A stretch of 64,000 nt of DNA from Synchiropus splendidus (GCF_027744825.2 NC_071347.1:13081501-13145500), one strand, 5' to 3'. Counted from the first letter of the stretch, positions 29,170 to 41,987 are shown. Translations and numbers: made by a program. The notes: generated from the letters alone by a model not told the origin.

Positions 29170-32100
29170 GAATTCTTCGGTCTTGAAACCTGTTTCCACA
29201 TCCAACAGTGTTAGTTTCCTGTCATCCTTCAGGTTTGCTTTTGGAATGTAACCACAACAGCGGTTATTTCGCTAAAGAGTGGGTCACTTTTCTTCATACT
29301 TTCCAACTTCTACAAAGAACTCTGGTAACTAGGATGCAGGAATTTTCTGATGCTCTGCCAAACATCAGGCTTTGCATCTGAAATGTCTGGAATTCCTGTG
29401 ATACAAAGTGTGTACGCTGAGCTCACTGCATTATGGGAGAAATAGAGCATCTCCGCCTTTTGTGAGTTTTCCATCCTCTGTAACTTTGCTCTCTATCGAC
29501 TCCCATTGCCGACCTGTCACCTCCAATACCAGATCAGTCCTTTTGGTGATTAAACCGTTTCTGCTGTGGTGAATCATGACTTCTTTGTTTTGTACAGCTC
29601 ACTCTGTAATCTGGGCTCTTCGCTTGAGAACAACGTGCTGTTCATAGTTTGACCACAATGTGGGCGACGGACGACGTAACCGCCGGGACAAGGCGGACGA
29701 TTGTCTCTCGACAGGCGGAAACAGGATTTTGCAGCACTGAACACGACCCAAATATTAATACATGCCGCCAACTAGATGTGAGTTTCTCCAAATATGTTTT
29801 AAATATAGGACCTCTGAACGCCGCTAAATAAAAGATGGCGACCGCACATGTGACAGAAAGGAGGTTCAGAGTTAAAAAGAAAAATGGCCTCATGCGACCA
29901 TGAAATTTTATTATGATTTCTGGTCAAGTAGTTAAACTAGTCGACAAGATGAAAATATATTAGTATAAACACGTCTGTAATGTGAGAGCGAAGATCGTCA
30001 TGGAGTCTTCCTCTGAAGCTGCCGCCGTCTCATCTCCATGTTCCTGCGTCCAGCCGCAGCTGCTCCACCAGCTCATTCTTGGCTGCAAGGTGCCCAGTGA
30101 GCAAGTGGGAGCTCAGCTGTGTGAACAAGTGTGGCTCTGTGGCGGGGTTTCTCCTCTCGTCCTCCTCCTCGGGTCGGAAGTGATGCGAGCGAGATTAGAT
30201 GCCATGAAAGCGAAGGAGGAATAGAAGGGTCTTTTATGCTGCCCGGAGCATGTGGCGGTCTTCAGTCGAGTCCTGCACCTTCTGAACCGGACTGAGACAC
30301 ATGGGCTTCTGTTTCGCTCTTTCTTATTCTATAACATCAAACTCCTTCAGTTAAGTAAATGTCATCAACTTATACAAGTCCGGCGGTTGAGCAGGCGTCG
30401 CTCCACACCTGCGTCTTGACTCATGATTACATTCGGTAAATGGGATTTGTTTGACCTGAATCACACTCCCTGTCTTGTTCACCATCCCTCTGTCCACAAG
30501 CAGGATCAAACAAGATTAGCTGGTTACATAACGGTGACAGGAACTGAGTCAAAAAAATGGGTTGGACACATGAGTTACATCCCAATCTCACTGCATCACC
30601 TCCCAACATGAACTGTGCACACTTGTTACGCATCTTTGTCCCCGAACCTTTCCACCTGGCCTGCACTCTCTTCTTCACCTCCCTCCACCGTGACCACACT
30701 TTTTCCCCCTTGTTTTTACCTGTAGTTTCTATTGGAAGAAAACCAATGCTAAGCACAGACTCCCTTTCTGAGGACTATTTTTATTGTTCTTAGCCCACTC
30801 CTAACTAAATACAAGGTGCTTGACGTGGGAGGGGCTTGAAAATCAGGTTTTCACCAAGAGCTGGGATAAATACCAACGTACATTTCTGCAGATTTGATGA
30901 TATTTTCCTTACAATTTGGGTAAAAAATGTGCATCTGGAAAAAAGACGTTCACTTTTCTCATGCCGAGACAAAGGGCCTGGTGCTTGGGCTCAATCTGTG
31001 CATGAATGAAACATATTTTAATGGAGAACAGTGAAATAATTGTGTGCCACTGACCTAAAAGGAAGCTGCTCTCCTCGAATCTTGGTGGGGTCAGTGCCCC
31101 TTCACCCGGTCATGAGACCAAAAAATGGAGTGGCGTAGCTGCTCATCTGAGTAGACACTTCTGTGTTGTGGAGTGTTTCCAAGTAAAAAACTAAAATACA
31201 GCATCATGTACTTGGACGTTTTAGAAGTACAGTTTAAAACGTACGGCAAGTCCCAATTCCTTTCTAGTTTGATGGTGAAGCCTGTAGAAAAACACAAAAA
31301 AACTTGTTTTGCAAGGTGCAACTGTGACTGCTAATATGCCTCTATCATTCTGGTCCAGATTCATAGGATTACTGTGGATATCAAGTGAGTGAATGGAACA
31401 ATCTGGTGCCGCCCTTAAAACCCGTTCCTCCATCATCTGCTTGAGAAATTCAGAAACTTTTGTGCTGAATAGAATCGATCTTATTGAGGAAAGAGTCGTG
31501 TTTCTTCAGTTCACTTAACTCATCCGTTCAGTCGTGGGAAAGAGGCTCCACACCTCCGTCTGGATTCGTGAATGAACTGCCAAGCAAACAGCACATCATT
31601 TGTTCAATCGTCCTCAACAGGCTCAAACAGGATTAGTTATGTAAAACTGCGCGGTAATAAAATACAGACGGCCATGACTCACACATCCGGTGTGTAGATT
31701 ATCAAGATTAAACTTAATCTCACACAATAGTTAGTTGCAAAGTAGGAAGTGGGATGTTGCTCTTGCCTTATAGATCAGCAACCAGTGGCCATTTTGAAGA
31801 GAAAGGAAGTATCGTGCTTCAGAACACTTGCTTTTTTGTCTGCCTCTGCTAACATTGTAATGACAGTGATTCATATACAAGATACCAAGTACTTGTGTGT
31901 TGTATATGGCTGATAAAGTCAGAGAGAGCAGGTGTGAAAGTCCAGTTCCCCTTCGATGGAAAGACGCAGAGCTTTGAGGGTGTAAGCTGCGACGGCGGCG
32001 CTGGAGTGGATGCTGCATTCCTGGCAGGGCGAAGCATCGCAGACCTGCATACTTGCCGTTCCTCGCTGTGTCATGTTTGGCGGAGGAGCCAGAGATTCTG

Positions 32101-32640
32101 CTCAGGAGGAAGTCGCACACCTTTGTGTTGAAGTGAATGATAACAATTACCGACGACAATCTGCCCTCACATTCGTGAGATAGTTGTTTTTGCTGGGAAC
32201 GAACTTCGTGCTGGCAACACTTTTAATGGAGGTGATTCACTTTAGTGTAATTGCTAGTTCACCGTGGCAGAGGAATGTGATGCCCATCTGCGACAGCAGG
32301 CAACTTCATCTGTGTTTTTACAGCAAACAATGAATAACATAACAGTGTTGTACCACTGATGTTCAAATGTTTAGCACTCATTTTAGGCTAATACCTCCAA
32401 GTATTAAAGGCCTTCTGGAGTATCTTAACCTGGCCTGCTGGGAGCTACTGTAGCCATGTGACTAGCTACCGCAGAGACAGGTCAAACTCCATCACAGGTC
32501 ACATGTCGTGGGCAGAGAGAATGTGTCTGTATAAGTAAAGGTGTTGATGTCAGTGATGTCAGTCACTTGGAAGAAGACACTGTTTTGTGTTGTAGTACAT
32601 GGTGTTGAAGTACAAAAGCCTGCTTAGGTTATAACAAGTA
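29170..32640. other. Interval between nap1l4 and the minisatellite
   Basis: Apart from the small ORF at 30000-30224 I found no supported gene. Remaining open frames are short and unconvincing. There is no cars1 gene here, although CARS1 adjoins NAP1L4 in mammals. Confidence 0.55.
30000..30224 (+). CDS. Small unrecognised ORF, possible 74-residue protein
   Basis: An uninterrupted frame starting MESSSEAAAV at 30000 (G at +4; an in-frame ATG also exists at 29982) and ending at TAG 30222-30224. It encodes 74 residues with a Ser/Ala-rich start and then a helical-looking, Leu/Val-rich part (LLHQLILGCKVPSEQVG, LCEQVWLCGGVSP, VMRARLDAMKAKEE). I do not recognise it. By eye, the spacing of LCEQ, a Gly-Val/Ile-x-Pro turn and the basic C-terminal helix loosely recalls MZT1/MOZART1 (LCEQGINP), but the match is weak and includes an insertion. 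There is no clear promoter or poly(A) signal. It may be a real short gene, an exon, or a chance GC-richer frame. Confidence 0.3.
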   Translation: MESSSEAAAVSSPCSCVQPQLLHQLILGCKVPSEQVGAQLCEQVWLCGGVSPLVLLLGSEVMRARLDAMKAKEE

Positions 32641-32644
32641 CCAG

Positions 32645-33615
32645 AAAAGATCCTTCCTTCCCTTGCCATTAGAATATCAAGGACTCTTCTTTTGTTTTTA
32701 CAGATCCTTCCTTCCCTCGCCGTTCCAATGTCAAGGATCCTTCCTTGGTCCTCAAGAATTCTTCCATCCTTTACCATTCCATTTTCAAGGATCCTTCCTT
32801 CCTTTACCGTTCCAATTTCAAGGATCCTTCCTTCCTTTACCGTTCCAATTTCAAGGATCCTTCCTTCCTTTACCGTTCCATTTTCAAGGATCCTTCCTTC
32901 CTTTACCGTTCCAATTTCAGGAATCCTTCCGTCCTTTACCGTTCCATTTTCAAGGGTCCTTCCTTCCTTTACCGTTCCATTTTCAAGGATCCTTCCTTCC
33001 TTTACCGTTCCAATTTCAAGGATCCTTCCTTCCTTTACCGTTCCATTTTCAAGGATCCTTCCTTCCTTTACCGTTCCAATTTCAGGAATCCTTCCGTCCT
33101 TTACCGTTCCATTTTCAAGGGTCCTTCCTTCCTTTACCGTTCCATTTTCAAGGATCCTTCCTTCCTTTACCGTTCCAATTTCAAGGATCCTTCCTTCCTT
33201 TACCGTTCCATTTTCAAGGATCCTTCCTTCCTTTACCGTTCCAATTTCAGGAATCCTTCCTTCCTTTACCGTTCCATTTTCAAGGATCCTTCCTTCCTTT
33301 ACCGTTCCAATTTCAGGAATCCTTCCGTCCTTTACCATTCCATTTTCAAGGGTCCTTCCTTCCTTTACCGTTCCATTTTCAAGGATCCTTCCTTCCTTTA
33401 CCGTTCCAATTTCAAGGATCCTTCCTTCCTTTACCGTTCCATTTTCAAGGATCCTTCCTTCCTTTACCGTTCCAATTTCAGGAATCCTTCCGTCCTTTAC
33501 CGTTCCATTTTCAAGGATCCTTCCTTCCTTTAGTGTTCCAATTTCAAGGATCCTTCCTTCCTTTACTGTTCCATTTTCAAGGATCCTTCCTCGGTCCTCA
33601 AGGATCCTTCCCCGA
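32645..33615. repeat. 33-bp minisatellite with 165-bp higher-order period
   Basis: About 27-29 tandem copies of a 33-bp unit built around GGATCCTTCCTTCCTTTACC followed by GTTCCATTTTCAA. Two main variants differ in CATTTTC/CAATTTC. Others carry AGGAATCC or AGGGTCC in place of AGGATCC. In the middle the variants recur in blocks of five units, a 165-bp higher-order repeat. Because 33 is divisible by three, long open frames (up to 332 codons) run through on both strands. These are not genes: there is no start context, splice structure or family match. Confidence 0.95.
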
Positions 33616-34962
33616 CTGTGAGGGAATTTGCAGAAAAATCTATTGTAAGTACAAGTTATGAAGTTACAAAATATTTCAAATGTTAGTCATGGCGGAAGAA
33701 AGACAGACCAAAATAAGGGAGAAAGTCAAAGGGAAAAAAGAGATGTTATCCAACACTTCAGTGTTCAGCTTTATAGTTTAACTCATGAAACTCATGACCC
33801 TGGGCCACACTTGGCCCAGGTCTGTTCTACAGCTTGAGCCCAACTACAGTAAGTGCCTGACTTCCAACAAGCCAACCAAGAACATTCAAGCAAGACCTAA
33901 GCAGCACTGACAGTTAGTGCTCCGTGAAGCCGGAGCACTTGTGACGACAAGAAAACAAACATCCCACGCGACTCATGTAAGCTGACATGTTTAAAAGGCA
34001 TCACCTTCAGATTTTCAGGGAGCTGTTGATCCTCTGTGGAAATAGGTTTACTTGGCAAGCATGCTCATAAACCGCCGGTGTAACAGCACAGTCGAGTACC
34101 TTCTCCAGTTTCAGACGTGGCTTGGTTTAAGCCACGTGCTATTCTGGCTGCTGGTGAGCGCCATGGCTGTGGAAAGTGGATTTCCACAAGAGTCTCTGTA
34201 AACACATGAATTCTTGATCAAGCAGCATGTTCGACACCTTTGCTTTGATACATCGGTAACCTTCATCTTATTCCAACCTCACAGCCTGACGGTCCTCGGT
34301 TCAAGTCCAGTTGGGGAAACGGTCAGGTTGAATCAAACTGCCCCAAAGTGTGTGCACCTTGTATAGCTATACTTGTGGGGACCAATACTTGGAAACACAT
34401 CTTCTTCTGTGGTCAAAACGTTGAAGGTCCAAATAAAACTTTAAAACAGCTGAGTCAGTGTTTAGAGTACTGGTTAAGTTTCGCCATTTGTTTTGGTTTA
34501 GGGCGAGCGGCTGGCAACCTTTCCAGGGTGTCCCTCACATGCCGCCCTTACCCAACGCTGAGTAACTGGTGAGCTAATATAAATATTAGAGACACAAAAA
34601 TGACGATAATGAATAATAGAAAATATAAAGTTTTGTGTTCACTTCTGTTCTCGGTGATAACAAGCATGGGAATGTTTAGCGCCTGAAACGCCACACTATT
34701 TTCATATTTCTTCTCCTTAATCACAGTTCAGCCTGTGTGACATTTATGTTTGTCTTTGTTGGCCAACCGTTCCAGCTCCGCGCTCGTGCTGTGTGTGTGT
34801 CTGTGTGCGTGTGTGCCGCGCACTCACCAGCCATTTGTTCTTTTTCCCACGCTGCTGCATGCCAGCGTGGCCACAGACACACACACACTGGGCTTATCTG
34901 AACAATGCTTGGAATAGCTGTGCAGGCTCATGGCAAGGGCAGGCAACCGGAGAGCAGCCCAG

Positions 34963-34997
<35 letters not shown>
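34963..34997. repeat. (GT)n microsatellite
   Basis: About 17 GT units in the nap1l4-phlda2 interval. Confidence 0.95.
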
Positions 34998-34999
<2 letters not shown>

Positions 35000-35335
35000 A
35001 GGGTAACTTAGACTTGGCCCAGTCATAAACGTGTCCCAGCTGTTACCTGTGAGCTCGGCTGTACTTGTCAGCGGCCCATCAAAGCCCAGCTCATCCTCGC
35101 TGCTCCCCATTGTTGCTCCGACTATCTATAGTCCGGAGTCCGTGTGAAGCACTTTTGCGGCTGTATTGACGTGAATAAACATAATGCACATGAAGACTGG
35201 AATCACACAGCGGTGATGAGAGCGGAGCAGAATGCACCATTCCCTGCTGCGGAGGTCCACCTTCATCAGAACTGTGGCAGGATACACATGTATATTTGTC
35301 AATATTGTTGATTCCAAGCGTGAAGTGTTGCAGCC

Positions 35336-35365
35336 CAGGGGCCACACGTGGCCCTTTGACATCAA
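35336..35365. repeat. GGGGCCACACGTGGCCC-type repeat fragment
   Basis: Short copy of the family also seen at 21075, 37690 and 46625 (cccaggggccacacgtggccc). Confidence 0.35.
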
Positions 35366-35840
35366 TAGTCTCCTGAGAACCAGAGAACCAGAAGGAAATG
35401 AATGAATGAATTCGACTCTTTTTTTTTGTTTGTTTGTTCTAAACAATTCAATTTCCTCCTGTCTCTCATTTCCTTTTTATTTATTTCCTTTGTTTTCACA
35501 TAACAAGTGGATATTTCAATATTCTGTATATATAAATACTTCATACTGCATATTCAATATTTAATTTCATCACTACCAAATCGTTGAATTCAATAGCAAT
35601 GATTTTTCTTATTAAAAAAATTTGATTAATGTGAGATCTACTGTAGGAATACATAACTATATATGTACTTTCCTCAGCAAGTATAGATTTTGATTATTTG
35701 TTTGTTTTTTGTTTTTGTGTATATTTAAAAACAATAAAAATGAAGGACTTTTTAACTTTCTTTGTCTTTAATGTGTTTAACAGGTTTAAATCACTTTTAA
35801 TACTTTATTAATGTGAAGTTCTTTGTCATGAAACATTTAG

Positions 35841-35920
35841 AATAGAATGGAATAGAATAGCCTTTATTGTCCTTGTACAGTTTACAACGAGATTTGAGCA
35901 CTACTCCCTTGGCGCAAACA
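35841..35920 (+). mobile_element. Fish interspersed repeat tail (aatagaatagcctttattgt type)
   Basis: Begins with gaatagaatggaatagaata, followed by gcctttattgtccttgtaca and a tttacaacgagatttgagca segment. This phrase recurs widely in teleost genomes as the end of an interspersed element. The family was not determined. Confidence 0.5.
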
Positions 35921-36252
35921 ATGTAAACAAGAATATATCAAAAACAATCAAGCATGCTTTCACATTTGCACTGCAAATGCAGTCTAAATCCTTGATAATA
36001 ATCTTCTCAGTATATTATTATTTTTATTATTTTTTACATTTTTTGAAAATTGTTGAGTATCAAATATAAAATAATAAAAAACATTTATTAAAAATATGAC
36101 ATTCTCAGTGTAGTAGTTGTGATTTTGTATGCACAATGTGGCGATTGATATGAATAATACATTATTTATTTACATTATTTATTTATCAATTTCCTTCCCT
36201 TACAAGATGCAGGTATGTATTGTATTTACTTGATTTATTTATTTCTGCCCTT

Positions 36253-36358
<106 letters not shown>

Positions 36359-37682
36359 GTGTTTATTTGGCACGTTATTTATTATTAAATATATATTTTT
36401 GAAATTAAATTACATTTTCTTTATCTGATATGGATCTATTTTAGATCTGAATAATGCTTGTATAATTAAATAAAAAATAAATCGGAAAAATATTGGAATT
36501 TTTAAAAATGGTATTTATATATTAATACGATTTAATATGAATGATACAAAAAGCGAAATTAAACCAATGTAATTAAGAGGTAAAACACAGTATATTAATG
36601 GGAGAAAAGCATATTGACAGCTCAAATGAATTGTCCATCATTGGAGAAATGTACTTGCTAAAAAGCTCTTTATGGAGGATTAATTCATAAATATGGGGGA
36701 TAAGTAGATGAGAAAAATATTCTCTGTTCATCAGGGAATGATGAACTATGTCTGTATGAGGGCAGTCTAAGACATTAATGTTGAAAATCCCTGTCTTCAA
36801 ACGTTCAAATCGTCTTTGACGAACACCGACAGCAACAGAGAACCATCTCCACAGGCAGCAGATGCCCAACCATAAATCTGTCTTCAAAATAAGCAATGCA
36901 AAATAGTGGTGCCAGTCTCCTGCTCCGTTGAGTGACTCACTGTAAACACATCATGCCCCAACATGTCGACCCGAACCCGAGTCTTTCTGGTCCATCCACC
37001 TGCTGCGCCGTCACACCCCGACACCTCACAGGTCTGTCACACTCAAGTAAACAGCCAAGACGGATGGGAAGAGCAACATCTGTGCAGCCCACACAGGTCC
37101 GTGTTGGTGCCTTCTCACTTGTTCTGAGGTGGCTGTCGGACCGGATTTGAAGTCAGCACAGTCCCCACCGCGACACTCCTCCAGGGCTCCAGCAGACTCA
37201 CTCCCTCAGGATACAGTTGTTCTTTCCCACACACACACACACGCAGGTTCAACTGCTGCGAGGCTGCTTGACTCCGCTGTGTGTCGGGATGATTCACCTG
37301 AAGTCAGTGTGATCTCAAGGTGGATCAAGGACAAACGGCCGTAGCAGTGACTGAAGCTCAGTCACGGAGTGTAGGACACTCCTGACGGAACAGAGCTACA
37401 TGGTGCTGACTGTTGTTTTTGATGTCACTTTCCAATGAGTATTTCAGTTATTCTTAAATTCTCGTTCCTCCACATAAACTGTTTGTTCTTCACCTTTCAT
37501 AAACCCTGGACACATACACTGATCCAGCAGGTTCAGCCTCTTCAGGATAAACACACACTGCCAACATAAGTCTTTTTGTTCGTGTTATTTTTGAACTTAA
37601 AAAAAAAACCAAAAGGTTTATTTTGCTCTCAAGCATTTGCATTACAACCAGGCTCTGGTTACTAACACAAAAGTCATAATCC

Positions 37683-37750
37683 ATCTGGCCAAAGTCCGGC
37701 CTGGGGGCCAAATGCGGCCCTTTGCCTGTATTTATGTGGCCCTGAGCAAA
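37683..37750. repeat. GGGGGCCAAATGCGGCCC-type repeat fragment
   Basis: Reads cctgggggccaaatgcggcc followed by tttgcctgtatttatgtggc, the longest of the related fragments in the window and like the one at 21075. Probably a decayed hAT-type non-autonomous element. Confidence 0.45.
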
Positions 37751-37784
37751 ACACAGGACCTGTTCATGAAGAAATACCTCTTGT

Positions 37785-37812
37785 ATTATTATTATTATTA
37801 TTATTATTATTT
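37785..37812. repeat. (TTA)n microsatellite
   Basis: About nine TTA units. Confidence 0.9.
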
Positions 37813-37898
37813 TGATATTGATATTATTATTTATGTGTTATTTATTTAGCTCAAATGTTATTTGTTTTAGGATTTTATTTATTTATTTATGTCCAACG

Positions 37899-37901
<3 letters not shown>

Positions 37902-37975
<74 letters not shown>
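37902..37975. repeat. (AT)n microsatellite
   Basis: About 36 AT units. Confidence 0.95.
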
Positions 37976-37980
<5 letters not shown>

Positions 37981-39465
37981 AGTCTTAGTAGATTTATCAT
38001 TTTTTTTTCAGTGATGTCCCTAAAAAAATGAAACCACATTTAGCTTTGTCCTTTTACCAAGATACTTTCTTAAAAAAAATTTCCTAAAAAAATCTTTATT
38101 TATTTATATAAGGAAGGTGCTTTGGTACATTGTGCAATAATGAACAAAAAATAGATAAATTGATTAATTACATTTAATAAAGTTCTATCTTCTACGTTCT
38201 ATCTTCAAATTGATCTGTACATTGTGTGGCCCCTATGGATATTTAGCAACTTTATTTACGACTTTTCTGCTGCTGAAATGCTTAAAACTGTGGTGATGTG
38301 TGTTTCTGTATAATGGATAATGTCCATGTGTCCTTTATGAGGGCGTGGCTACCTTCCATGGCCTTCTACCTGCACTTTCTCAGGTTCTTTAATGTTCAGG
38401 AGTGGCCCCACGCTGTATCATGGACGGTGGTGCAACAGCAAGTTCAATCCCGGCACAGTGTGTGTCAGAGGAGGATACGACCATGAAGAGCCCCAGTGAC
38501 TGAAAATGAATCCTCAATTGGACTTTATTTATTTTCACAACCAAATATAGAGTCAGTCGCCCACTCACACCTGGCCCTCCTTGGTTAAGCAAACTCAGAA
38601 GTGAGTGGTGTGTATTGAGTCACTGACTGGGCCTGTCTCAACCACAATGCCTCCTCAAACACTGACACACATCTGCACACACACACGCACGCGCGCGCGT
38701 GTAGTGACTGGGCGAAAAGCTGGGAGCACAAAGGAAGCAGGAGGTGCAGAGGAGGTGCTGCGCCCTGTAACTCAACAGAAGCTGCTTGACTCAACACGTG
38801 TGGTTTCCTTCTGTCTGAGGATTAAAGCGGCCGGCGCTCTGGTGTCAGTCCTCATGGGGAGGTTGGTCCGAAGACTCGTCGCCTGAGGTGATTCACGGTC
38901 GTCCCTGGTGCCAAGTGTCTGACAGTGGCGTTGATGTGTGAAGACTCTCGGGTGGTCCTGCCCCCATAATAGACAGCTAGGAGGCAGCAAAGTGGCGTGT
39001 GTGGTTTTTTTTTAAGTCATGTGGAGCTCTCACTGAAAAGCCTCTCTGCGGCTGCCGATAAGGCAAGTAAAATGCCACAGCAATGAACGTTCACACTTCC
39101 TACAATCGGAGCGAAGATCTCAGGTTGAGTCATGAGGATGAATGATGCCGTCCGGCTCCATTTCAGGGGCCGACTATGGGAGCGGCAGGTCGTAACAGAG
39201 CCGACACACCTGGTTGACTGGGAGGTATCAAAGGGCACCAGGCTTTCCGCTGACTCATGATCACAATTTGGGGCAGTTGATTTTTCCTCCTACTTATTCT
39301 CTGTGTTCTTTATCTTATTTTTGCTCCAGGGTAAAAACTGTCACTACACCAATTTATCATCTTGGAAATCCAAATTAGTTTTGCAAAAATAACTTTAAGA
39401 TACAATCTAAGACATGGAGATCCTCATGGCGGCTGCTCCGGCCCACTTTTGTTTTACAGAATATT

Positions 39466-39560
39466 GAGCTTGAATATAAGCCACACCCACTAAATTTAAG
39501 AAGAAAATATATTTTGTACAGACATAATCTGCACTGGTCTATAGGTGGCAGGTGCAGCGG
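39466..39560. mobile_element. Remnant of a 'tataagcc' non-autonomous DNA element
   Basis: Reads gaatataagccacacccact, then ctggtctataggtggcaggt. This resembles the end of the widespread vertebrate element whose other end reads ccgtaatttccggactataag. A second, better-preserved relative is at 48961. Confidence 0.45.
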
Positions 39561-40158
39561 TGCTGTCTACGCCATAGAAGAATCTGTCGACTTACAAATG
39601 TCAGTTTTGAAAATGGGGGTCCGGCAAGATTGGTGATCAAAACAAACTCAACCTGGAAATTACAGGAGGATGTTCACACTATAAACTCCGTGCCAGGTCA
39701 AAGCCTGTTTCGCGTATTCATTATGCGCATGCAAGTGAACTGGGCTTTGGCCCCTGATTTGAGTCCATCCATGGATTTTGATTTCTCAATATGGGGCATG
39801 GTATTTTGGGACAAGTTGCCTTGGCAATGACCAAACAGGCAAAAACAAGAAAATATGACGAGGTTATCGGACGGATCCGATTTTCACCGAAATGGATGTC
39901 AGCCAAGTGAATTTCTATACTATAGCTCATACATACTGAGTGAGGACTGAAAAATGGGACAGAAACGGACTTGGAGTCCAGCTGGCAAAAAAAGTCAGAC
40001 TGAGGTCCGTCATTGGTTACTTTCGGAGTCAAAGATGACTCATAGTGTTAAGACGTGACAGAGAAATAAGGTGGTCAAGGCGATGGTCGGAAATAAGACC
40101 AGACTAGTGTCGCCAGTCCAGTGTTGGATGTGCTTTGTCGTGGGTCACAAACCAGCTA

Positions 40159-40864
40159 CAGTGGTACCTCGGTTTTCGAACATCCCGGACTTCGAACAAA
40201 AAAAGAGATTTTTTTGCTTCAGATTTTGAACGAAAATCCAGAACTCGAACGTCCCTGAAAAAAGCCGGAAAAACATAACGTGCACTGACCGATCAGCTGA
40301 CCCACGGCGCGCTTTGTTATTGTGTATAACGCAGCCTCTGTATGCAGACGTGTCCCGTTAGCTACATTTACTGACTGTTTCTTCTTCATATTGAGGTGTA
40401 AAACCTTTCCTGTCTCCGCACTGGACCGTGGTAGAGTGTAACAGGGGAGGTGCTCGCTCTCCACACCTCCGAGCACGCACTCCAGGGTTTGATGTCCTGT
40501 TGTGGGCTGGGACAGGGATGAGGCGAGTCTGGGACAGAGCGTGACTTGGTTTATGACTTTGTCACAGCCAAACTGCACAGAAGCGCACATTCAGAGCTGG
40601 ACACGCACCGGGCACCTCTTCACTTCTGGAGAGACGTCACTCACTCGGCAACCCCTCCCACATGCAGCGGCCACACACATAGAGGAACAGCGCACCTGCA
40701 GCAGACACTCTACATTCACTCCTACAAAAGACTATTTTAAGGCTTGGAACGCATTATTTCTTTTTCCATTCATTGTAATGGGAAAAATCGATTCAGATTT
40801 TAAACAACTCGCTTCTCGAACGGCCGTCTGGAACGGATTCTGGTCGAGAATCGAGGTACCACTG
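40159..40864. mobile_element. Non-autonomous TA-flanked DNA transposon (pogo/Tigger-like MITE)
   Basis: Terminal inverted repeats beginning CAGTGGTACCTCG at both ends (40159 onward, and the reverse complement ending at 40864). The similarity extends inward with interruptions (GGTTTTCGAAC against GATTCTCGACC). Both ends are flanked by TA (40157-40158 and 40865-40866), as expected for a TA target duplication. The subterminal cattgtaatgggaaaaatcg phrase is typical of such elements. At 706 bp, with no transposase frame, it is non-autonomous. Confidence 0.85.
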
Positions 40865-41860
40865 TATTTTGTGAAGAGCGTCCCCAACTGAGAAGAAAAA
40901 AAAGGGCATTTCCTGAGACACAGAGGGAATCGGACACCCAAGACAAAATCCACCGTGTGAAAAGCCCCTCACTAGCGTGGCTGGACTCCGATAAGCAGAG
41001 GAGAGTAGATGGGCATGTAAACACATCAGCAGACTGGGGTCAGCTGAGGACACACCCCAGTAACATTTCACTCAAACAAACCTGTGTCTTATCGGGTTTA
41101 ACTTGTCGGGACTAAACTAAAGTCTTGTTTGAACACAGATTTCCTGTCCGGACTCCACTATAAGAGGCATTAAATGAAAACAGAGTGGGCTGTGAAAAGG
41201 AAGTGGCTTTTCAAAGTGGCTCTGAAATACCCCTCACATCTGGCTATCAAACAAGCGCGGGCCATTTACTGCACAGTGGGCAAATATTTGGACGGATCTC
41301 CACAGTGGGGTTACTCATTAACATGTCATTAGGTCCACGTTAGGACTTCCTCTCCTCCACCCACGCGGCTTTGACTTACTCCGCAGGCAACTTTTTTTTT
41401 TTTTTTTCTTATTGCCAAAAACTAAACAGTCATGAACACGCCCATTACAGAGTCAAATCACTGCACAGGTATATGGGGATCAGAAACATACACATGAAAA
41501 TGACAATACAAAAAAATAAATAAAATAAAACAAGATGTAAAATAAAACATGCATATTAACATATACATACTAACGCTCGGGGTAAAATGATTTAAATGAT
41601 ATTTTATGCAGATATTAAATTCTGATCAAGCAGTTATATCTTTTTGCGCTTTTGGTTTTATGGAATGTTTTACGGGATTAAAATATTGTTGCGTTTCAAT
41701 GTGGAAACCACTTGAAGAAGGGGATCTGTGAGCATATTTATATCGCTCTACATATAAACCAAAATAGTACAAAATGTGTTATTACGTTGTTATTACACAG
41801 ATCTCCTGCCAGAAAGTCTTCACCCTCCACAGGCAACTGTTCAGACATTCCCAGCGCGAC

Positions 41861-41868
41861 TGACGTCA
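41861..41868. promoter_or_regulatory. Consensus cAMP response element of phlda2
   Basis: Perfect TGACGTCA, 26 bp upstream of the phlda2 TATA box. Role inferred from motif and position. Confidence 0.65.
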
Positions 41869-41893
41869 CCAGGGGCGGACACGGCGCGAGGAG

Positions 41894-41900
41894 TATAAAA
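41894..41900 (+). promoter_or_regulatory. phlda2 TATA box
   Basis: TATAAAA within gagTATAAAAGCGG, 94 bp before the ATG. This predicts a start site near 41925 and a 5'UTR of about 60 nt. Confidence 0.8.
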
Positions 41901-41987
41901 GCGGCGCGGTCCACGCGAGGTTCATTCACAAAGACGCTCTGGATTAACACGAGACTTGACTTTCTTCCGAATTGGCGGGTGAAAAAG

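Noticed and set aside
32559..33661. Four long frames (259-332 codons) on both strands
   Set aside because: All are by-products of a 33-bp tandem repeat lacking stops. No start, splice or homology evidence.
34283..34315. tRNA-like B-box text (cggttcaagtcc)
   Set aside because: No cloverleaf or A box. The phrase is part of a common LINE/SINE-derived repeat.
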